In this document: one piece after another, positions 41,304-44,391 of the stretch
Layout of the letters: each line of letters starts with the position of its first letter
Position numbering within the stretch: the first letter of the stretch is position 1
Virus record (IMG/VR): IMGVR_UViG_3300041016_000422
Coordinates: 1 to 44,391 of that record
Strand: one strand, 5' to 3'
DNA from: a virus
DNA length: 44,391 nt
Notes under the pieces: generated by a model
The model's input: only the letters and a program-made list of their open reading frames with translations
What the model was told of the DNA's origin: nothing
Databases searched by the model: none
Made by a program: the position numbers and the translations under genes

Positions 41304-41457
41304 GCTCGGAATGTGAGCGGGGTTTTAGCTTGGGTCAAGTGTCTGTCCTTGGGTTGGGTATCGATTGAATAGTAGACGCCAGGCGACGCCCTTCCCCATA
41401 GGGATAGGGCCAAAGCCCAAGGATGGACTATCTATCTTGATATAAGGGGTATCCTCG

Positions 41458-41510
41458 CTTCCTCGACAGTCCATAAGTTACTGGTCTTCCGTAACTTATG
41501 GACGAGGAAG
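41458..41510. repeat. Long bulged inverted repeat
   Basis: CTTCCTC (41458-41464), bulge GACA, GTCCATAAGTTAC (41469-41481), 9-nt loop, GTAACTTATGGAC (41491-41503), GAGGAAG (41504-41510). The twenty paired bases make chance unlikely. Confidence 0.85.
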
Positions 41511-41632
41511 GGGGGTAGCGATTTTTTGAAAACAGGCGAGGAAGGGGGGGGCAAACAGGCTTAACCCCATATCATTCAAGCACTTAACCTAGTATCCTCG
41601 ACGCCTTGAGGAAGCGAGGAAAGGGGGGTAGC
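41504..41632. repeat. Three G-rich direct repeats
   Basis: Copies of GAGGAA(A)GGGGGGTAGC at 41504-41519, 41538-41552 (degenerate end) and 41616-41632. An inverted copy CCCCTTCCTC at 41637-41646 can pair with the last. They are iteron-like in length but irregular in spacing. Confidence 0.7.
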
Positions 41633-41742
41633 TAAACCCCTTCCTCAAACCCGCTTTTCTCCCACACCCTGGAGGGTTGGCACTTCGTGCCATGCCTTGC
41701 CTTGCTCCGCCTTGGCCGAGGTACAGGGCTAGGATGTACCTG

Positions 41743-42021
41743 CTAATCCCAGTCAGAAAAGTCTAGACCCTCCGCCTTCCGCTCGATGGCACGCATCAGA
41801 CCGGGGATGTCGTCCGGATCTATGTCCTCGTCGTCCGGGCCGGCGCAAGAAAGGACATTCGTTTCGTCCCAATCCAGCTCCCAATGGCCGCATTCCTCGG
41901 TGCCGAATTCATGGTCGAAGCTATCGTCAACCCATTGCACCTCTACCTCCAGCTCGACAAAGTATTCCAGGCCGGCATGGGTCACCGAAAAGTCTACCTC
42001 CCTCACTTGGTCGCCCTCCAT
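41743..42021 (-). CDS. Acidic small protein, unknown
   Basis: 92 residues, rich in Asp/Glu (CAGPDDEDIDPDDIPG, EGLDFSDWD), with a beta-like EYFVELEVEVQWVDD. Not recognised. The ATG lies inside the 3' end of the overlapping small gene at 42003-42164. Confidence 0.55.
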   Translation of the reverse strand: MEGDQVREVDFSVTHAGLEYFVELEVEVQWVDDSFDHEFGTEECGHWELDWDETNVLSCAGPDDEDIDPDDIPGLMRAIERKAEGLDFSDWD

Positions 42022-42164
42022 TTATTGCGGACGGCGTCGAACAAAGCCTCCCACCTCTCCCGGTGTTGCTTGATATTGTAATCAATCACCTCTTTCTCCC
42101 AAGGGGTTATCAGCTTCAGCCCAGGCTTGGCCCTAGCCTCCTGCGGTGTCTTGGCGGTCTTCAC
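42003..42164 (-). CDS. Small basic protein, unknown
   Basis: 53 residues, VKTAKTPQEARAKPGLKLIT then a helix with HRERWEALFDAVRNKWRATK. The GTG at 42164 overlaps the previous stop as GTGA, and its end overlaps the next gene by 19 bases. Support is this overlap chain; no family is recognised. Confidence 0.5.
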   Translation of the reverse strand: MKTAKTPQEARAKPGLKLITPWEKEVIDYNIKQHRERWEALFDAVRNKWRATK

Positions 42165-42370
42165 TTGTCGCCCTCCCTGTCCCGGATGCCGAATGTGTCG
42201 TTCCGTACCAGCTTGAATTGGTCGGTCGTCATGTGCCGAATGATGCCGTCGCTGTCCAACACGATGGCGAAGATATCGTTGGAGAAGCTCCCGCCGTCCC
42301 GGACATAGATCAGCATGCCATAGCCCAGCGGCGTCTCGACTAGGATGGGGTTGCGGAATTCGTGAATCAC
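42161..42370 (-). CDS. Small protein, unknown
   Basis: 69 residues, beta-rich (NPILVETPLGYGMLIYVRDG, DIFAIVLDSDGIIRHM), resembling small SH3-like folds in pattern only. GTG start at 42370 overlaps the previous stop as GTGA; stop overlaps the next GTG. Not recognised. Confidence 0.55.
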   Translation of the reverse strand: MIHEFRNPILVETPLGYGMLIYVRDGGSFSNDIFAIVLDSDGIIRHMTTDQFKLVRNDTFGIRDREGDK

Positions 42371-42555
42371 AGCTTGTTATTCTCCAGGCGCAAGATGGTC
42401 AGACGGAGGTTAATCTCGGCGATGCGTTGCTCCGCCTCGGCCCGGTCTTCGCCGGCCCGACTCTGGTCTTCTGCGATCTTCTGGTTCACCTCGATTGCCT
42501 GCTTGAGGTTGATGATCTCACGCATGTTCATCTTAACCCTCGATAGGAACCTCAC
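42367..42555 (-). CDS. Small coiled-coil protein, unknown
   Basis: 62 residues. REIINLKQAIEVNQKIAEDQ and AEAEQRIAEINLRLTILRLE are a strong coiled-coil pattern. GTG start at 42555 overlaps the previous stop (GTGA). Not recognised. Confidence 0.5.
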   Translation of the reverse strand: MRFLSRVKMNMREIINLKQAIEVNQKIAEDQSRAGEDRAEAEQRIAEINLRLTILRLENNKL

Positions 42556-42776
42556 GACTGCACCTCCCTTGCGTCCGGAGTGATAGCTCCAGCCGTGATG
42601 GCGTCGGTCAGCCGCTCGACCTCGGCCTTGAGGCGGGCATTATCGGACATGGTTTCTCGGACGATTGCCAGCACCTCCTTGCGGAGTGCGGCGGCGTATG
42701 CGTCTCTCTGATCGGTTACCCGGCCAAGCTCCAGGCGGAGCGTGACCGTCGGGTCGTGGGCTTGTTCGTTATTCAT
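42552..42776 (-). CDS. Small helical protein, unknown
   Basis: 74 residues, helical with coiled-coil character (LELGRVTDQRDAYAAALRKE, NARLKAEVERLTDAI). The ATG lies 8 bases inside the small terminase gene's end. Not recognised. Confidence 0.5.
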   Translation of the reverse strand: MNNEQAHDPTVTLRLELGRVTDQRDAYAAALRKEVLAIVRETMSDNARLKAEVERLTDAITAGAITPDAREVQS

Positions 42777-43305
42777 CGGTTTTATTGGGTGGGAGAATGA
42801 TGGCGTCTTCGACGCTCTTTAGTTCGTTAGCTACCTGCTTCATGGATTCCAATTGCTTCCGGCCCTTATCGACTAGGTCGATCAGCTCGGAAACGGACAT
42901 TTCATGTTGGTCCTTCTTTCCTTTGTTACCAAGATGTATGGCCGCCGCAATAGCTGACAGGCCATGACCGCTCGCTTCCAGCGTCCACCTTGCGGCCTGG
43001 AACCGGACCTGTGGTGGTGCTGACGGATCAGTCAGCAGGGACTGCATGACCTGCCATGCTTGCGTCGCGCCTCCGGTCTTAATGTCCATGTCCCTCTTCA
43101 GCTCGATAGCCTCTCTGACCTTGTGAGAGGAAAGCTGTGAGTTGCCATCGGCAAACCCAGCGGCCTTGCCGGCCAACACGGCGTTGCCGCCGTTAGCTAG
43201 GTAAGCGTTGACGAAGGCTTCCTGTTGCTGTGTCAGCACAGGCTCGATATCGTGGCGGATGACCAGGCCGCCCTTCCATTGGTCCCTATCGTTTTGCTTT
43301 GGCAT
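42769..43305 (-). CDS. Terminase small subunit
   Basis: 178 residues. LTQQQEAFVNAYLANGGNAV, AGKAAGF and LSSHKVREAIELKRDMD are the N-terminal DNA-binding helix-turn-helix of small terminases (Terminase_2-like). RFQAARWTLEASGHG and a C-terminal helix (SELIDLVDKGRKQLESM) follow, suiting oligomerisation. It should recognise the packaging site. The ATG at 43305 is preferred over an upstream frame overlapping the preceding gene. It is far from the large subunit. Confidence 0.7.
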   Translation of the reverse strand: MPKQNDRDQWKGGLVIRHDIEPVLTQQQEAFVNAYLANGGNAVLAGKAAGFADGNSQLSSHKVREAIELKRDMDIKTGGATQAWQVMQSLLTDPSAPPQVRFQAARWTLEASGHGLSAIAAAIHLGNKGKKDQHEMSVSELIDLVDKGRKQLESMKQVANELKSVEDAIILPPNKTDE

Positions 43306-43720
43306 CTTGTTTGGTCTGTTTCCAGTTAAAGCCATTCTCAATGCACCACCGGTGGACATTGACATGAGGCACGCCGAGCATGAATGCGACGTCGCCCTGG
43401 GTCTTACCCTCGCCGGCAGCCCGGACAATCACACTCTCCCACTTGGATTTGTCGTACCTGCGACACTTCCTGGCCCGGACCTTCTTGAATCCGATGCCGA
43501 GAATCTCGGCCCAGCTTTTGATGGTCGTGATGGAGAATCCCATCTTTCGGGCGACGACCGGCATGCAATGCCCTGCCTCTGCCAGCCGGCGCAAGTCTGC
43601 TCGGTACTCGCAGATCCTGGCGGCCCTTGATGCGAACATCAGCCTGCCCCGGAATGACACGGCTCCCCGGTTTTGGAATCGCAGGATGGGTGCGTCTTTG
43701 TTGGTGATTAGTTCGTTCAT
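43286..43720 (-). CDS. DNA-binding protein with two helix-turn-helix motifs
   Basis: 144 residues. LRRLAEAGHCMPVVARKMGF with SITTIKSWAEILG, and VRAAGEGKTQGDVAFMLGV with PHVNVHRWCIENG, are two Trp-containing HTH units of the homeodomain-like/recombinase type. A Lys-rich tail follows. Its start overlaps the endolysin stop as ATGA (43717-43720), and its end overlaps the small terminase start by 20 bases. Possible regulator or packaging accessory. Confidence 0.6.
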   Translation of the reverse strand: MNELITNKDAPILRFQNRGAVSFRGRLMFASRAARICEYRADLRRLAEAGHCMPVVARKMGFSITTIKSWAEILGIGFKKVRARKCRRYDKSKWESVIVRAAGEGKTQGDVAFMLGVPHVNVHRWCIENGFNWKQTKQDAKAKR

Positions 43721-44154
43721 CGGACATTAATATTAATTTGGTGGGCCTTCATAAATTTTCGGTCTGGTACCTTCTGCATGTTATAGCCATAGGAACCGAA
43801 GCCTGTCATGCCCATGTTGAAGGCAAGCCAAGTCTCGCCGGCGTTGGCCGGACGGCCTAGTCGCCTTGATACCCTGGACCGGAGATGGGCAAGCCACGTC
43901 TGTGCGTACTGGCGGGCGATCACCGGATCGGTAGCCATCTTATATGGGTAGGTCGGAAGCCCAACCTGCCGGCGTATATCAGAGCAGTCCATCCAAGCGG
44001 AGTGCCAGAATTGGAACGGCCCTCTGGCTTGACCGGTATCACCCGCAGGGGTGTCTGCTCCTCGACCGGATGATTCGATATGCTCCACGGCGTCTACCCA
44101 GCTGTCGGGTACCGGCGCAATGGATGCGGCAATAAATGCAAGGGTTGAGAACAT
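43717..44154 (-). CDS. Lysozyme-like endolysin
   Basis: 145 residues. Hydrophobic start MFSTLAFIAASIAPVP (signal- or anchor-like), then WVDAVEHIESSGRG (Glu27 the likely catalytic acid), GPFQFWHSAWMDCS and GETWLAFNMGMTGFGSYG. The pattern suits the lysozyme/lytic-transglycosylase superfamily that cuts peptidoglycan. I use the ATG at 44154 because the longer frame would overlap the next gene; leader CCCAACCCACCGAC. It is a diverged copy of 1-402. Confidence 0.75.
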   Translation of the reverse strand: MFSTLAFIAASIAPVPDSWVDAVEHIESSGRGADTPAGDTGQARGPFQFWHSAWMDCSDIRRQVGLPTYPYKMATDPVIARQYAQTWLAHLRSRVSRRLGRPANAGETWLAFNMGMTGFGSYGYNMQKVPDRKFMKAHQININVR

Positions 44155-44185
44155 GTCGGTGGGTTGGGAAACCGACGCTGACTCC

Positions 44186-44374
44186 CTACTTACGCTTGGC
44201 AACCTTCTTTTTTTCAACGGCTTTCTTTTTCCTGGCCCTGCCTGTTCCCGATATTGGAAGCCCGCCGGCGTCGCCGTACTTCTTGATTCCATTCTCGACG
44301 ATCATGCGACAACGATCCCACAGGGATACGTTATCCCGTCCGTCGTCTGCTTGGCGTATGATGTTGCGGCTCAT
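44186..44374 (-). CDS. Small basic protein (right-hand copy)
   Basis: 62 residues, nearly identical to the product at 431-619 with an even more basic tail (KKKVAKRK). Between the two copies, start, stop and length are conserved at an exact offset of 43,755 bases. Its ATG overlaps the last codons of the primase-helicase gene, which reappear at the window end. Function unknown. Confidence 0.7.
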   Translation of the reverse strand: MSRNIIRQADDGRDNVSLWDRCRMIVENGIKKYGDAGGLPISGTGRARKKKAVEKKKVAKRK

Positions 44375-44391
44375 GGCTTTCGGATGACTGT
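44337..44391. repeat. Exact 55-bp terminal repeat, right copy
   Basis: Identical to 582-636 and ends at the last base of the window. See the left copy; it is the probable circular join. Confidence 0.9.
44371..44391 (-). CDS. Primase-helicase gene, last codons only
   Basis: Read leftward, the last 21 bases encode TVIRKP and a TGA overlapping the next ATG, the same end as the gene at 616-2880. The rest of the gene is expected to continue at 637 once the map is closed. Confidence 0.75.
   Translation of the reverse strand, partial: TVIRKP

Larger units (their letters stand above)
41304..41742. other. Structured 440-bp intergenic region
   Basis: No credible gene. It contains a 13-bp perfect hairpin (arms 41469-41481 and 41491-41503) extended by CTTCCTC/GAGGAAG; G-rich repeats at 41504, 41538 and 41616; TATCCTCG at 41450 and 41593; a hairpin TGGCAC-TTC-GTGCCA (41678-41692); and arms AGGTACA/TGTACCT (41720-41741). 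Candidate origin, pac site or structured RNA. Confidence 0.6.

Noticed and set aside
43717-44292. 191-codon form of the endolysin
   Set aside because: The extra N-terminal part overlaps the 62-codon gene in another frame and lacks similarity to the left copy, whose start aligns with 44154.
1-44391. tRNA genes, integrase or IS elements
   Set aside because: I looked for cloverleaf-like segments, Tyr/Ser recombinase motifs and terminal inverted repeats with transposase, and saw none I could support.

Overview
This window looks like an essentially complete genome of a short-tailed (podovirus, T7-like virion) double-stranded DNA phage. The evidence is a full virion set in T7-like order: large terminase, portal, scaffold, capsid, tail adaptor, nozzle, GNAT-like internal protein, small and large internal virion proteins. 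With it come a replication/recombination operon and a lysis cassette. No RNA polymerase, integrase, tRNA or recognisable DNA polymerase is present. The host cannot be named from the sequence. Start codons have almost no Shine-Dalgarno sequences, and many early genes instead carry a CCCAAC-type leader, so the host probably initiates translation without strong SD pairing.

The two ends are diverged copies of one locus. Bases 582-636 equal 44337-44391 exactly (55 bp). Bases 1-581 and about 43753-44336 encode the same two genes (a 62-codon gene and a lysozyme-like endolysin) at lower identity. The simplest reading is a circular map of about 43,755 bp (637-44391), with bases 1-636 being a variant allele of the right end.

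Read as a circle there are four transcription blocks. (A) A leftward early/replication block starts at a divergent control region (9262-9395). It holds an HTH regulator, a conserved protein, a Sak4-like ATPase, an SSB-like protein, an SF2 helicase, a Cas4-like nuclease, a cytosine methyltransferase, a small protein, a PD-(D/E)XK protein and a primase-helicase. It then crosses the contig junction to a small basic protein, endolysin, a double-HTH protein, small terminase, five small genes and a RusA-like resolvase, ending at a terminator at 40831-40861. (B) One rightward gene at 9396-9605 encodes a small basic, possibly histone-fold protein. (C) A leftward late block (35733 to 9606) runs from tail fibre through the structural genes and a 2807-residue polyvalent/ejection protein to an Nmad1-like protein, an HNH-like ORF behind two amber codons, a spanin-like lipoprotein, an HExxH protein and two holin-like proteins. 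(D) A rightward cluster (36216-40792) of thirteen small unrecognised genes has C-rich codon use.

The strongest regulatory signal is a 15-bp palindrome, CCTACA-N3-TGTAGG with small variations. It fills the spacer between the -35 and -10 elements of four promoters: both arms of the divergent control region and two internal promoters of the rightward cluster. The adjacent HTH protein is the natural candidate repressor. Other unexplained structure includes a 23/24-nt inverted repeat at the start of a small ORF (6994-7053), a repeat- and hairpin-rich 440-bp intergenic region (41304-41742), and a G-quadruplex/Z-DNA/palindrome region at the divergence of blocks C and D (35734-36215).
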